From the NCBI RefSeq assembly GCF_030580855.1, contig NZ_JAUQOP010000005.1, positions 1-64,000 on the forward strand: a DNA stretch of 64,000 nucleotides, written 5' to 3'. Below the pieces are notes generated by a model. It was not told the origin of the DNA and did no database searches. It saw nothing but the letters and a program-made list of their open reading frames with translations. The DNA comes from Pseudomonas citrullilanati. Its GTDB lineage: Bacteria > Pseudomonadota > Gammaproteobacteria > Pseudomonadales > Pseudomonadaceae. Positions 36,989-47,045 of this stretch are shown one piece after another; positions within the stretch are counted from its first letter, which is position 1; each line of letters opens with the position of its first letter. The position numbers were made by a program, and so were the translations under genes.

Positions 36989-38374
36989 TTACAGGATCCG
37001 CACCCGCAACGAGCGGCCCTTGATCTTGCCGTCGTTCAAGCGTTGCAGGGCCTGCTTGGCGATGCCGCGTTCCACGGCCACGTAGGCCTGGAAATCGAAG
37101 ATCGCGATCTTGCCGACCTGGGCGCCAGGGATGCCGGCCTCGCCGGTCAGGGCGCCGAGGATGTCGCCGGGTCGGACCTTGTCCTTGCGCCCGGCGGCGA
37201 TGCACAGGGTGCTCATGGCCGGCAGCAGCGGGCCGCCGCCCTGGGGCTTGAGGTTGTCCAACTGGTCCCAGTTCAATGGCGCCTTCTGCAGTTGTTCGAT
37301 GGCCTGGGCGCGGTGGGCTTCGGACGGTGCGACCAGGCTGATGGCGATCCCGGTTTCCCCGGCGCGACCGGTGCGGCCGACGCGGTGGATGTGGATTTCC
37401 GAGTCCCGGGCCAGTTCGACGTTGATCACCATGTCCAACGCATCGATGTCCAGGCCTCGGGCGGCGACGTCGGTGGCCACCAGCACCGAGGTGCTGCGGT
37501 TGGCGAACATCGCCAGCACCTGGTCGCGGTCGCGCTGTTCCAGGTCGCCATGCAGGCCGACGGCGGAAATACCCTTGGCGGTCAGGTGATCGACGGTTTC
37601 CTGGACCTGCTGCTTGGTGAAGCAGAACGCCACGCAGGAAGCCGGGCGGAAATGCGCGAGCACCTTGACCACCGCGTCCATGCGCTCCTCGGGCGAGATC
37701 TCGTAGAAGCGCTGCTCGATCTGCGCGTCGGAATGCAGCGCCTCGGCTTTCACCTGCTGCGGGTCGCGCATGAACTTGGACGACAGCTGCTTGATGCCCA
37801 CCGGGTAGGTGGCGGAGAACAGCAGCGTCTGGCGACGTTCCGGGGTCTGCTGGATGATGTCTTCGATGGCGTCGTAGAAACCCATGTCGAGCATGCGGTC
37901 GGCTTCGTCGAGGACCAGCGTGTTGAGGCCGTCGAGGACCAGCGAGCCCTTGCGCAGGTGTTGCTGGATGCGCCCCGGCGTGCCGACGATGATGTGGGCG
38001 CCGTGCTCCAGGGAGGCGATCTGCGGGCCGAACGACACGCCACCGCACAGGGTCAGGACCTTGATGTTGTCCTCGGCACGGGCCAGGCGGCGGATCTCCT
38101 TGGCCACCTGGTCGGCCAGCTCGCGAGTCGGGCACATCACCAGCGCCTGGCAACCGAAATAGCGCGGGTTGATCGGGTTCAACAGGCCGATGCCGAACGC
38201 CGCGGTCTTGCCACTGCCGGTCTTGGCCTGGGCGATCAGGTCCATGCCCTTGAGGATCACCGGCAAGCTCTGCGCCTGGATCGGCGTCATCTGGGCATAA
38301 CCGAGCGATTCGAGGTTAGCCAGCATGGCGGCGGACAGCGGCAAAGTATTAAAAGCGGTGGCAATGGTGGTCAC
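36989..38374 (-). CDS. dbpA: ATP-dependent RNA helicase DbpA
   Basis: DEAD-box helicase that recognises hairpin 92 of 23S rRNA and helps assemble the large ribosomal subunit. 461 residues: AKTGSGKT Walker [39 protein letters not shown], and a C-terminal DbpA RNA-binding domain (RKDKVRPGDILGALTGEAGIPGAQVGKIAIFDFQAYVAVERGIAKQAL). The frame begins with GTG (VTTIATAFNTLPLS), the position matching other DbpA N-termini; the ribosome-binding site is weak. Confidence 0.93.
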   Translation of the reverse strand: MTTIATAFNTLPLSAAMLANLESLGYAQMTPIQAQSLPVILKGMDLIAQAKTGSGKTAAFGIGLLNPINPRYFGCQALVMCPTRELADQVAKEIRRLARAEDNIKVLTLCGGVSFGPQIASLEHGAHIIVGTPGRIQQHLRKGSLVLDGLNTLVLDEADRMLDMGFYDAIEDIIQQTPERRQTLLFSATYPVGIKQLSSKFMRDPQQVKAEALHSDAQIEQRFYEISPEERMDAVVKVLAHFRPASCVAFCFTKQQVQETVDHLTAKGISAVGLHGDLEQRDRDQVLAMFANRSTSVLVATDVAARGLDIDALDMVINVELARDSEIHIHRVGRTGRAGETGIAISLVAPSEAHRAQAIEQLQKAPLNWDQLDNLKPQGGGPLLPAMSTLCIAAGRKDKVRPGDILGALTGEAGIPGAQVGKIAIFDFQAYVAVERGIAKQALQRLNDGKIKGRSLRVRIL

Positions 38375-38501
38375 GGGGCAGGCCTGCAAAACAAAATGTC
38401 GCGCAGTGTAGCAGCCTCGTGCCACTTTCTTCGAACGTTCTGGACGAGCTGTGGGGGCAGGGCCTGCCCTGGGGGCTGGCAAATCCAGAAACTCTGGAAC
38501 T

Positions 38502-38591
38502 CTGTGGGAGCAAAGCTTGCTCGCGAAGCAGGCGACGCATTTCCCCAGGAAAACCGAGTCGCCTGCATCGCGGGCAAGCCTTGCTCCCACA
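38502..38591. repeat. REPIN between dbpA and the MdtD-like gene
   Basis: Inverted REP pair (TGTGGGAGCAAAGCTTGCTC and ATCGCGGGCAAGCCTTGCTC), about 40 bases apart. Confidence 0.92.
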
Positions 38592-38615
38592 AAAATCTCC
38601 AAGCCACGAAGCGAC

Positions 38616-40043
38616 TTAGTGCTCGATATGTTCGTCCGAGCGCCGGGGCCGTCTTCCGTCCTGCTTCGACAACTGGGAAAAGATCGTCGCCGCCAGCATC
38701 GCCATGACCCCTACGGTCACGAAGGTCAGCTGGAATGCGCCCAGCACCGTTTCCACGCCGTCGTTGCCGACCTGGGCGGTAAAGCCGCCGAGCAGGGCGC
38801 CGGCGCAGGCCACGCCCAGGCTCAGGGACAATTGCGCCACCACCGACAGCAGGCTATTGCCGCTGCTGGCGCTGGCGTCGTCCAGGTCGATCAGGGTCAC
38901 GGTGTTCATCGCCGTGAATTGCAGCGAGTTGATCGCCCCCAGGACAGCCAGGTGCGCCAACAGCAGCCAGTACGGCGTCTGTTCGCTGACCAGGCCCATG
39001 CTCGCCAGCATCACGCCCAGGGCCAGGGTGTTGCCGGTCAGGACGATGCGATAGCCCAGGCGCTCGATCAGCGGGCGCGCCACGGACTTGGCGACCATGG
39101 CCGCCGCCGCCAGGGGCAGCATGCTCATCCCCGCCTGGGACGGCGAATACCCCAGGGCCACTTGCAGCAGCAACGGCACCAGGAACGGCAGGGCGCCGCT
39201 GCCCAGGCGGGCGAACAGGTTGCCCAGGATACCCACGGCGAAGGTCCGGGTCTTGAACAGCGACGGCGGGAACAGCGCGTTCTCGACATGCCCGGCCCGC
39301 AACCAATACGCCGCCAGGCAGGCCATGCCGCCGAACAGCAGCAACATCACCCGCAGGTGTGGCAGGTGCAGCTCCCCCAGGCCTTCCATGGCGATGGTGA
39401 TCAGCACCATTGCCGCGCCGAACAACAGGAACCCCAGGCCATCGAACCGGGTGCGCTCGCTGCCGCGCAGGTCGGGGATGAACTTCCACACCGCATAGCA
39501 ACCGATCACGCCCACCGGCAGGTTGATGATGAAGATCCAGTGCCAGGTCAGGTATTGCACCATCCAGCCGCCCATGGTCGGGCCGATCAGCGGCCCGAGC
39601 AGGCCGGGAATGGTGATGAAGCCCATGATCCGCACCAGCTCCGAGCGCGGGTACGCCCGCAGCACCACCAGCCGGCCCACTGGCAACATCAGCGCACCGC
39701 CCAGGCCCTGGATCACCCTTGCGCCGACCAGCATGTTCAACGAGCTGGACAAAGCGCACAGCAACGAGCCGAAGCTGAACAGCAGGATCGCCCCGAAAAA
39801 GATCTTCTTGGTGCCGAAGCGGTCGGCGATCCAGCCAGAGGCCGGGATCAGCAGCGCCACCGTGAGCATGTAGGCAATGATCACGCCCTGCATGCGCAGC
39901 GGGTTTTCGGCCAGGTCACGGGCCATGGCGGGCAGGGCGGTGTTGAGGATGGTCCCGTCGAGGGACTGCATGAAGAAGGCAATGGCCACCACCCACGGAA
40001 GCCAGCGGGCGGTGACGGCGTCGAGCGGTGCGCGGTTGGGCAT
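38616..40043 (-). CDS. mdtD: MFS drug-resistance exporter, DHA2 family (MdtD-like)
   Basis: 475-residue inner-membrane exporter of the 14-helix DHA2 group. WVVAIAFFMQSLDGTILNTALPAMARDLAENPLRM is the classic first helix (D-x-T-I-x-N-x-A-L-P), followed by GWIADRFGTKKIF (motif A), RVIQGLGGALMLPVGRL, and GPLIGPTMGGWMVQYLTWHWIFIINLPVG (motif C). Sequence blocks match E. coli MdtD throughout; drug specificity is unknown. Start MPNRAPLDAVTARWLPW has GAGG 4 bases upstream. REPINs lie on both sides. Confidence 0.87.
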   Translation of the reverse strand: MPNRAPLDAVTARWLPWVVAIAFFMQSLDGTILNTALPAMARDLAENPLRMQGVIIAYMLTVALLIPASGWIADRFGTKKIFFGAILLFSFGSLLCALSSSLNMLVGARVIQGLGGALMLPVGRLVVLRAYPRSELVRIMGFITIPGLLGPLIGPTMGGWMVQYLTWHWIFIINLPVGVIGCYAVWKFIPDLRGSERTRFDGLGFLLFGAAMVLITIAMEGLGELHLPHLRVMLLLFGGMACLAAYWLRAGHVENALFPPSLFKTRTFAVGILGNLFARLGSGALPFLVPLLLQVALGYSPSQAGMSMLPLAAAAMVAKSVARPLIERLGYRIVLTGNTLALGVMLASMGLVSEQTPYWLLLAHLAVLGAINSLQFTAMNTVTLIDLDDASASSGNSLLSVVAQLSLSLGVACAGALLGGFTAQVGNDGVETVLGAFQLTFVTVGVMAMLAATIFSQLSKQDGRRPRRSDEHIEH

Positions 40044-40080
40044 GGGGCCTCTTGTTCGAGTCAGGGAGTCCGTGGTGGCT

Positions 40081-40150
40081 GCATCGCGGGCAAGCCATGC
40101 TCCCACAAGGACAATGAGCATCCTGTGGGAGCAAGGCTTGCCCGCGATGC
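40081..40150. repeat. REPIN between the TldD/PmbA operon and the MdtD-like gene
   Basis: Inverted REP pair (ATCGCGGGCAAGCCATGCTC and GTGGGAGCAAGGCTTGCCCG), ending 4 bases after the stop of the second TldD/PmbA-type gene. Confidence 0.92.
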
Positions 40151-40153
40151 TTC

Positions 40154-41506
40154 TTACAGAGTCAACGTCAGCCGCTTGACCAGTGCCCCCGGCAACAGCA
40201 TCGAAGCCGTGGCCCGTTGGCTGTAGGTACTGGCCGAGAGCAGAAGTTCCCGCTCCCGGGTCAGGCCTTCGAGTTGACTGCCCAGCAGGCTGTAGACGCT
40301 GTCGTCGAAGCGCATGGTGCTGACCGGTGCCTGGATCTGGCCATTCTCGACCCAGAAGGTGGCGAAGCGCGTCATGCCGGTCAGGCGTGCGGCCGGCTGG
40401 TCCGAGTAGTTCAGGTACCACAGGTTGCTGATGTACAGCCCGGTGCCGAGGCGTTCGAGGATGTCCTGGTGTTCCAGCGAACCTTCGTCCATGACCAGCG
40501 CCGTGGGGTACTCGTAGCGGCTGGCGCCGTTGGCGGCAAGGCCATATTCGGCGGCGCTGCGGGAGTTGACCAGGCGTGCGTTGGCCGTGCCCTTGGCGAT
40601 CAGCGCCAGGTCGTCACGGGGGTAGCCTTCGTCGGAAAACGCCGGGCTCAAGGAGCCGCTGACCTGTTCGCGCAAGCCGACGGCAGGGCTGAAGGTGGCT
40701 TCGTCGGCGTAGAACTTCTGCAGCGGGCTCTGCTTGCTGGCGATCGCCTGGGCGGAGAATCCTCCCCAACTGAGCATGCCCATGATTTCTTCCAGGGCGG
40801 CGGGCGCGAGGTAGGCGCGGTATTCACCTGGCGGCAACGTGCGCAGCGGCCGGCCGAGGAACGCCAGCTGCTCGCGGGCCTGTGCGAAGCGCCGGGCGAA
40901 CCCTTCGCTGCTCCAGTCATGCCCGGCGTAGCTGGCCTTCACCGCCTGGCCGTTTTCGTGGAACAGGCTGAAATCAAAGTTGAAACTGTTGGCCTGGTGC
41001 CAGCCAAACGCCCCCGACGAACTGGCGAAGCCGCGGCTGATGGGCCCGGCGGCGTAGATTCCCACCAGGTCCAGGCCGTCGGCGGCGCGGGCGATCTCGG
41101 CCACGGCCTGTTCGGTCTCCGGCAGCGGATGATCCTGCACGGCCTGGCTTTGCCAGGGGGTCTGGTTGAGCAACAGGTACGGGTCGCGGGGCAGCAGCGG
41201 CAGGGTGTCGCGAAGCTGTTGCAAGCCTTCTTGCAGGCGTTGCACATCGGTCTCGGCCTCGCCGGACAAGGTGATCTGCAGGTCGGCGTGGCGCCCGTCG
41301 TCGATCAGTTTGAAACTGACGTTGGCCTGTTGCACCTGCCCGGCCTGGCGAACCTTGCCATGGTTGAAACGTACGAAGGCCGAGGACTCGGCGGCGTAGC
41401 CGAGGGTGAACTGTTCGGATTCATGCAGCGCTGCGCGCAACCAATCCACCAGTGCCTTGAAGGCCTCGGCCTGATTGTTCGCGGTGCTCGTATTGACAGC
41501 ATTCAT
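40154..41506 (-). CDS. TldD/PmbA-family protein, second gene of the pair (PmbA/TldE-like)
   Basis: 450 residues of the TldD/PmbA modulator-of-gyrase fold without the H-E-x-x-x-H zinc motif, as expected for the TldE/PmbA partner. Segments such as YAAESSAFVRFNHGKVRQAG, SSGAFGWHQANSFNFDFSL and GMTRFATFWVENGQIQAPVSTMRFDDSVY are characteristic. TldD and TldE form a heterodimeric protease that degrades unfolded peptides and processes peptides such as microcins. Its ATG overlaps the stop of the upstream TldD-like gene (TGATG), so translation is probably coupled. The pair is distinct from the usual longer-spaced tldD/pmbA genes and is likely an accessory copy. Confidence 0.83.
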   Translation of the reverse strand: MNAVNTSTANNQAEAFKALVDWLRAALHESEQFTLGYAAESSAFVRFNHGKVRQAGQVQQANVSFKLIDDGRHADLQITLSGEAETDVQRLQEGLQQLRDTLPLLPRDPYLLLNQTPWQSQAVQDHPLPETEQAVAEIARAADGLDLVGIYAAGPISRGFASSSGAFGWHQANSFNFDFSLFHENGQAVKASYAGHDWSSEGFARRFAQAREQLAFLGRPLRTLPPGEYRAYLAPAALEEIMGMLSWGGFSAQAIASKQSPLQKFYADEATFSPAVGLREQVSGSLSPAFSDEGYPRDDLALIAKGTANARLVNSRSAAEYGLAANGASRYEYPTALVMDEGSLEHQDILERLGTGLYISNLWYLNYSDQPAARLTGMTRFATFWVENGQIQAPVSTMRFDDSVYSLLGSQLEGLTRERELLLSASTYSQRATASMLLPGALVKRLTLTL

Positions 41507-42948
41507 CAGGCATCTCCCCCAAACACGTCGACATTGCTGAACACACAGGCCGGCGACGCATGCCCGACGCGGATCACCTGGTTCGGTTCGCCCTTGCCGC
41601 AGTTCGGCGTGCCCAGCACCTGGGAGGTACTGGCGTCGCCCACCGCCCGCAGGCTCTTCCAGAACTGCGCGGAGATGCCCCGGTAGTTGGGGTTCTTCAC
41701 CACGCCCTTGAGCTCGCCGTTCTCGATCAACTGGCCCCACTCGCAGCCGAACTGGAACTTGTTGCGGGCGTCGTCGATGGACCAGGAGCGGTTGGTGCGC
41801 ATCAGCACACCGTGCTCGATGCCCTGGATCAATTGCGCCAGCGACTGGTCGCCGGGTTCGATGTTGAGGTTGGCCATGCGGTCGATGGGCGGGCGATTCC
41901 AGCCGCAGGCGCGGCTGTTGGCGACGCCTTCCAGGCCGGCGCGGAACTGCGACAGCGCGCCACCCAGGGGGCGCAGCAACCGGCCTTCACGGATCAGGAA
42001 CTGCTTGCTCGCCGGGCTGCCGTCGTCGTCATGGCTGTAGCTGGCCAGTTCTTCGGGAATGCCCGGGTCGAACGTCACGTTCAACAGGCTGGAGCCGTAC
42101 TGCAAGTGGCCGAAATCGCTGGCTTTGACGAAACTGGTGCCGGCGTAGTTGCGTTCGTCCCCGAGGATGCGATCCAGTTCCAGCGGGTGACCGATGGATT
42201 CGTGGATCTGCAGCATCATCTGGTCCGGCATCAGCAGCAGATCTCGCGGGCCCTGCGGGGTATTCGGCGCCATCAACAGTTGCAGGGCCTGGTCGGCGAT
42301 TTTCGGCCCGGCGCCGATCAGTCCACAGCGCTCGATCACATCGAAGCCGCCTTGCTGGCCGAAGTTCTCGCGGCCCAGGGTGCGGGTCTGGCTGTCCTGG
42401 CCGTCGAACGCGGTGACGTCCAGGGCCGGATAGATGAAGCGCTGGGCCTGGCGCAATTCGGCGCCGGCGCTGTTGAGGTAGATCTGCTCGACCTGGGTCA
42501 GGCCGATGCTGACCTGCCAGTTCACCAGGCGCTCATCCTTGGGCACCGCCGCCGATTCGTCGCCGAGCATCTGGTAGCAATCGCCCAGGGCGGGGAATGC
42601 CTGGTCGAAATGCGGCGAGAAATAATCGGCGCGGTCGCTGGCAACCGGCTGCTCGCGCAGGTCGAGCAGCGCATGGGGCTTGAGCTGGCGGGCCTGTCGC
42701 TCGGCGCGCTCCAGCGCCGCCTGCAGGCCGCCCTGGGACAGGTCATTGGTGGAGGCGTAGGCCTCGACACCGTTGAACCGCGCGGTGAGCATCGCCCCTT
42801 CGTCACGGCTCAGGCTGGGTGGCTCGGCGACATTCTTGCGCACCGACAGATGCTGGCCTGATTCGCGCACATAACGCAGGGAAAAGAATTCCGCGCCCGT
42901 GCGCAAGGCAGCGAACCGCTGCTTGAGCTGGGGGTAAAAGTCGAACAT
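41506..42948 (-). CDS. TldD-family zinc metallopeptidase, first gene of the pair
   Basis: 480 residues. The zinc motif HESIGHPLELDR lies at 249-260 (H-E-x-x-x-H), followed downstream by YDDEG-like YSHDDDGSPASKQFLIREG and SRACGWNRPPIDRMANLNIEPG, standard for TldD. Presumed active subunit of the heterodimer with the overlapping second gene. A strong AAGGAGG lies 5 bases before the ATG. Substrate unknown. Confidence 0.88.
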   Translation of the reverse strand: MFDFYPQLKQRFAALRTGAEFFSLRYVRESGQHLSVRKNVAEPPSLSRDEGAMLTARFNGVEAYASTNDLSQGGLQAALERAERQARQLKPHALLDLREQPVASDRADYFSPHFDQAFPALGDCYQMLGDESAAVPKDERLVNWQVSIGLTQVEQIYLNSAGAELRQAQRFIYPALDVTAFDGQDSQTRTLGRENFGQQGGFDVIERCGLIGAGPKIADQALQLLMAPNTPQGPRDLLLMPDQMMLQIHESIGHPLELDRILGDERNYAGTSFVKASDFGHLQYGSSLLNVTFDPGIPEELASYSHDDDGSPASKQFLIREGRLLRPLGGALSQFRAGLEGVANSRACGWNRPPIDRMANLNIEPGDQSLAQLIQGIEHGVLMRTNRSWSIDDARNKFQFGCEWGQLIENGELKGVVKNPNYRGISAQFWKSLRAVGDASTSQVLGTPNCGKGEPNQVIRVGHASPACVFSNVDVFGGDA

Positions 42949-43578
42949 GAAACCTCCTTGTCTGGAGTGGCGGTGCAGCGAGGTGCGGCGCGTTGACGCG
43001 GCGGCTCTAGAGTAGGCCTGGGACGGGGAGGGATCAAGGCAGACAGGAATTTGTCAGGACGGACGCTATCGCGAGCAAGCTCGCTCCCACAGGGGAACTT
43101 GGTGGTCACAAAATCCGCGTTCACCACCGATTCCCTGTGGAAGCGGGCTTGCTCGCGAAGGCGGCGGTACATTCAATATTGAGGCAAGCTGACCCACCGC
43201 TTTCGCGAGCAAGCTCGCTCCCACACTGGACCTTTGGTGATCACAAAATCCGCGTTCACCACCGATTCCCTGTGGGAGCGGGCTTGCCCGCGAAGGCGGC
43301 GGTACATTCAATATTGAGGCAAGCTGACCCACCGCTTTCGCGAGCAGGCTCGCTCCCACATCGGAACTTCAGTGACCACAAAATCTGTGTTCGTCACCGA
43401 TCCCCTGTGGGAGCGGGCTTGCCCGCGAAGGCGGCGGCACATTCAATATTGAGGCAAGCTGACCCACCGCTTTCGCGAGCAGGCTCGCTCCCACATCGGA
43501 TCTTTGCTGGTCACAAAAACTGTGTTTGTCACCGATCCCCTGTGGGAGCGAGCCTGCTCGCGATGGCGGTGTAGCGCC
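42949..43578. other. Long non-coding gap holding the REPIN array
   Basis: 630 bases between the TldD-like gene and betA. The first ~110 bases are promoter space for the TldD-like gene; the rest is the tandem REPIN array at 43067-43568. No gene is seen. Confidence 0.75.
43067..43568. repeat. Tandem REPIN array with exact 135-bp period
   Basis: Four inverted REP pairs in a row. The block GACCCACCGCTTTCGCGAGC recurs at 43191, 43326 and 43461, an exact 135-bp spacing. Each unit contains a REP, a ~40-base internal spacer (with TCACAAAATCCGCGTTCACC or a variant), an inverted REP, and a 40-base linker (GGCGGCGGTACATTCAATAT...). Units differ by point changes only. It ends 11 bases from the betA stop codon. 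Confidence 0.93.
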
Positions 43579-45282
43579 TTACTGCGCCATAGGCCCCACT
43601 TCGCGCAGCGGCTTGCCTTTCACCGGCGCATCGCCGGCCACGTAGTACGGGGCGGTGCTGCGTGGCAGCGGCTTGCGGCCGCGGATCTTGTCGGCGATTT
43701 TCTCGGCGATCATGATCGTCGGCGCGTTCAGGTTGCCGGTGGTGATGATCGGCATGATCGAGGCATCGACCACGCGCAGCCCTTGCAGGCCATGCACGCG
43801 GCCTTCGCCGTCCACCACCGCCATGTCGTCGGTGCCCATCTTGCACGAGCAGGACGGGTGGAAAGCGGTTTCGGCGTGTTCGCGGATGAACTGGTCCAGT
43901 TGCTCATCCGTCTGCACCTCGATCCCCGGGCTGATCTCGCGCCCACGGTACGGGTCCAGCGCCGGCTGCTGCATGATCTCGCGGGTCAGGCGGATGCCGT
44001 CGCGAAACTCCTGCCAGTCCTGCTCGGTCGCCATGTAGTTGAACAGGATGCTCGGGTGCTGGCGTGGGTCCTTGGACTTGGCCTGGATCCGACCGCGACT
44101 GGGCGAACGCATCGAGCCCATGTGCGCCTGGAAGCCGTGCTCCTTCACGCCGTTGCTGCCGTTGTAGTTGATCGCCACCGGCAGGAAGTGGTACTGGATG
44201 TTCGGCCACTCGAACTCCGGGCGGCTGCGGATGAAGCCGCCGGCCTCGAACTGGTTGCTGGCGCCGATGCCGGTGCCGTTGAATAACCATTCGGCGCCGA
44301 TGGCCGGCTGGTTGTACCAGAGCAGCGACGGGTACAGCGAGACCGGCTGGGTGCAGGCGTATTGCAGGTACAGCTCCAGGTGGTCCTGCAGGTTTTCACC
44401 GACGCCCGGCAGGTCGTGGACCACCGGGATGTCCAGGCTTTCCAGCAGTTTGGCCGGGCCGACGCCGGAGCGTTGGAGGATCTGCGGAGAGGCGATGGCG
44501 CCGGAACACAGCAGCACTTCCTTGCGGGCCCGGGCTTCGACGCGCTCTTCTGCCGCGCCCACCAGGTAACGCACGCCGACCGCGCGCTTGCCTTCGAACA
44601 GGATCTTGTCGGTCAGGGCGTGGGTGACGATGGTCAGGGTCGAGCGCTTCTTGGCGATGTCGAGGTAGCCGCGGGCCGTGCTGGCGCGACGGCCGTTCGG
44701 CGTGACGGTGCGGTCCATCGGCCCGAAGCCTTCTTGCTGATAGCCGTTGAGGTCTTCCGTGCGCGGGTAACCGGCCTGCACGCCGGCTTCGACCATGGCG
44801 TGGAACAGCGGGTTATTGCCGGGCTTGGGCGTGGTCACGCTGACCGGGCCATCGCCGCCGTGGTAGTCATTGGGGCCTATGTCGCGGGTTTCGGCCTTGC
44901 GGAAATACGGCAGGCAATCCAGGTAGGTCCAGTCTTCCAGGCCGGGCAGCTTGGCCCAGTTGTCGTAGTCCAGGGCGTTGCCGCGGATGTAGCACATGCC
45001 GTTGATCAGTGACGAACCGCCCAGGCCCTTGCCCCGGCCGCATTCCATGCGCCGGCCGTTCATGTGCGGCTCGGGATCGGTTTCGTAGGCCCAGTTATAG
45101 CGTCGGCCCTGTAGCGGAAACGCCAGGGCGGCGGGCATTTGCGTGCGGAAGTCCAGGCGATAGTCCGGGCCGCCGGCTTCCAGCAGCAGGACCGTGACGC
45201 CTTCGTCTTCGGTCAGGCGGGTGGCCAGGGTGTTACCGGCCGAGCCGGCGCCGATGATGATGTAGTCGAATGCTTGGGACAT
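43579..45282 (-). CDS. betA: Choline dehydrogenase
   Basis: Membrane-associated FAD enzyme of the GMC family that oxidises choline to betaine aldehyde (and can go on to glycine betaine). 567 residues: [19 protein letters not shown] at the N-terminus, [44 protein letters not shown] (GMC signature 2), and the catalytic His region HPSCSCKMG...VVDASIMP. Follows betB downstream of betI on the same strand with a repeat element between betB and betA. Start MSQAFDYI is typical; a GTG 3 codons earlier is too close to the AGAGGG. Confidence 0.97.
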   Translation of the reverse strand: MSQAFDYIIIGAGSAGNTLATRLTEDEGVTVLLLEAGGPDYRLDFRTQMPAALAFPLQGRRYNWAYETDPEPHMNGRRMECGRGKGLGGSSLINGMCYIRGNALDYDNWAKLPGLEDWTYLDCLPYFRKAETRDIGPNDYHGGDGPVSVTTPKPGNNPLFHAMVEAGVQAGYPRTEDLNGYQQEGFGPMDRTVTPNGRRASTARGYLDIAKKRSTLTIVTHALTDKILFEGKRAVGVRYLVGAAEERVEARARKEVLLCSGAIASPQILQRSGVGPAKLLESLDIPVVHDLPGVGENLQDHLELYLQYACTQPVSLYPSLLWYNQPAIGAEWLFNGTGIGASNQFEAGGFIRSRPEFEWPNIQYHFLPVAINYNGSNGVKEHGFQAHMGSMRSPSRGRIQAKSKDPRQHPSILFNYMATEQDWQEFRDGIRLTREIMQQPALDPYRGREISPGIEVQTDEQLDQFIREHAETAFHPSCSCKMGTDDMAVVDGEGRVHGLQGLRVVDASIMPIITTGNLNAPTIMIAEKIADKIRGRKPLPRSTAPYYVAGDAPVKGKPLREVGPMAQ

Positions 45283-45341
45283 GAAATGCACCCTCTTTTG
45301 AAGTTGGGTTCAGGTCGTATTCGCCTTGACGCCGGCGCAAC

Positions 45342-45471
45342 CTGTGGCGAGGGGATTTATCCCCGTCGGGCTGCGCAGCGGTCGTAAGGGCGGCAACGGG
45401 CCTTGTCTGAAAACGGGTGGGCTTGGGAGGGGCCGCTGTGCGGCCCACGGGGATAAATCCCCTCGCCACAA
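45342..45471. repeat. Inverted repeat element (GGGGATAAATCCCC family) between betB and betA
   Basis: Outer arms TGTGGCGAGGGGATTTATCC (45343-45362) and its inverse ending CCTCGCCACA near 45470, with GGGCTGCGCAGC and GCTGTGCGGCCC inner arms. The same family occurs at 61276-61410. It lies within the betIBA transcript. Confidence 0.82.
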
Positions 45472-45492
45472 CTGAGTTCACTCAAGACCGTT

Positions 45493-46965
45493 TCAGAACA
45501 CCGACGCGTAATCGCCCAGCTCGACCTGTACCGATTTGATGCGCGTGTAGTTGTTCAGCGAACTGATGCCGTTCTCCCGGCCCACGCCCGATTGCTTGTA
45601 GCCGCCCACTGGCATTTCCGCCGCCGATTCGCCCCAGGCGTTGATCCAGCAGATACCGGCTTCGAGCTGGTGGATCACGCGGTGGGCGCGGTTCAGGTCG
45701 CGGGTCACGACGCCGGCGGCGAGGCCGAACTCGGTGTCGTTGGCACGGCGGATCACTTCCTCTTCGGTTTCGTAGGTGAGGATGCTCATCACCGGGCCGA
45801 AGATTTCTTCACGCACGATGGTCATCTCGTCGGTGCAGTCGGTGAACACGGTCGGGGCGACGAAGGCGCCCTTGGCGAACTCGCCGTCGGTCAACCGGCC
45901 GCCGCCGCACAGCAGGCGGGCGCCCTCGGCCTTGCCTTTGTCGATGTAGCCCAACACGCTTTCCATGTGGGCGAAGCTCACCAGCGGGCCGAAGTTGGTG
46001 TTTTCGTCTTCCGGGTTGCCGATGCGGATGCGCGCCACGCGCTCGACGATCTTGGCTTCGAACGCCGTCTTGAGGTGGCTCGGCACGAACACGCGGGTGC
46101 CGTTGGTGCAGACCTGGCCGGAGCTGTAGAAGTTGGCCATCATCGCGGTGTCGGCGGCGCGATCCAGGTCGGCGTCATCGAAAATGATCAGCGGCGACTT
46201 GCCGCCCAGTTCCATGGTCACGTCCTTGAGCGAAGAGCTCGAGGCGCTGGCCATGACTTTCTTGCCGGTGTCGGTGCCGCCGGTGAAGGAGATCTTCTCG
46301 ATGCGCGGGTGTTCGGTCAGCCAGGTGCCGACTTCCCGGCCGCTGCCGGTCAATACGTTGAACACGCCCGCCGGAACGCCGGCCTCGGTGTAGATCTCGG
46401 CCAGTTTCAGGGTGGTCAGCGAAGTCACTTCGCTGGGTTTGAAGATCATCGCGTTGCCGGCCGCCAGGGCAGGAGCCGACTTCCACAGGGCGATCTGGAT
46501 CGGGTAGTTCCAGGCGCCGATACCGGCCACCACGCCCAGGGGCTCGCGGCGGGTGTAGACGAACGAAGTGGTGCGCAGCGGCACCTGCTCGCCTTCGATG
46601 GCCGGCACCAGGCCGGCGTAGTATTCCAGCACGTCGGCGCCGGTGACGATGTCGACGTAGCGGGTTTCGGAGTAGGCCTTGCCGGTGTCGAGGGTTTCCA
46701 GGGCCGCCAGTTCATCGTTGCGTTCGCGCAGGATGTCTACGGCGCGGCGCAGGATGCGCGAACGCTGCATGGCGGTCATCGCGGCCCAGACTTTCTGGCC
46801 TTTCTCGGCACTGGCGACGGCGCGCTCGACGTCTTCCTTCGTGGCCCGCTGCACGTGGGCGAGCACTTCACCGTTGGCAGGGTTGATGGCTTCGAAAGTG
46901 GCGTCGCCGCTGGCATCGCTGTAGGCGCCATCGATGTAGAGTTTTTGCAGTTCGAAACGGGCCAT
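45493..46965 (-). CDS. betB: Betaine aldehyde dehydrogenase
   Basis: NAD(P)-dependent oxidation of betaine aldehyde to glycine betaine. 490 residues with the aldehyde dehydrogenase motifs: [37 protein letters not shown] (after SFTGG), the catalytic Glu in TMELGGKSP and the catalytic Cys in [14 protein letters not shown]. Start [13 protein letters not shown] with GAGGA 7 bases upstream. It lies between betI and betA; the order and strand match P. aeruginosa. Confidence 0.96.
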   Translation of the reverse strand: MARFELQKLYIDGAYSDASGDATFEAINPANGEVLAHVQRATKEDVERAVASAEKGQKVWAAMTAMQRSRILRRAVDILRERNDELAALETLDTGKAYSETRYVDIVTGADVLEYYAGLVPAIEGEQVPLRTTSFVYTRREPLGVVAGIGAWNYPIQIALWKSAPALAAGNAMIFKPSEVTSLTTLKLAEIYTEAGVPAGVFNVLTGSGREVGTWLTEHPRIEKISFTGGTDTGKKVMASASSSSLKDVTMELGGKSPLIIFDDADLDRAADTAMMANFYSSGQVCTNGTRVFVPSHLKTAFEAKIVERVARIRIGNPEDENTNFGPLVSFAHMESVLGYIDKGKAEGARLLCGGGRLTDGEFAKGAFVAPTVFTDCTDEMTIVREEIFGPVMSILTYETEEEVIRRANDTEFGLAAGVVTRDLNRAHRVIHQLEAGICWINAWGESAAEMPVGGYKQSGVGRENGISSLNNYTRIKSVQVELGDYASVF

Positions 46966-47045
46966 AAAGTCCTCGCAAGTGCATGAGTGGTTGGCTGCCA
47001 CCGGGAGCGTGTCGTGTATAGCTGACTACGCGGCCCGGCGACGGT

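Noticed and set aside
43067..43568. CRISPR-like regular array
   Set aside because: Period is 135 bp, repeats are inverted REP pairs and the spacers are nearly identical, so this is a REPIN array and not a CRISPR.
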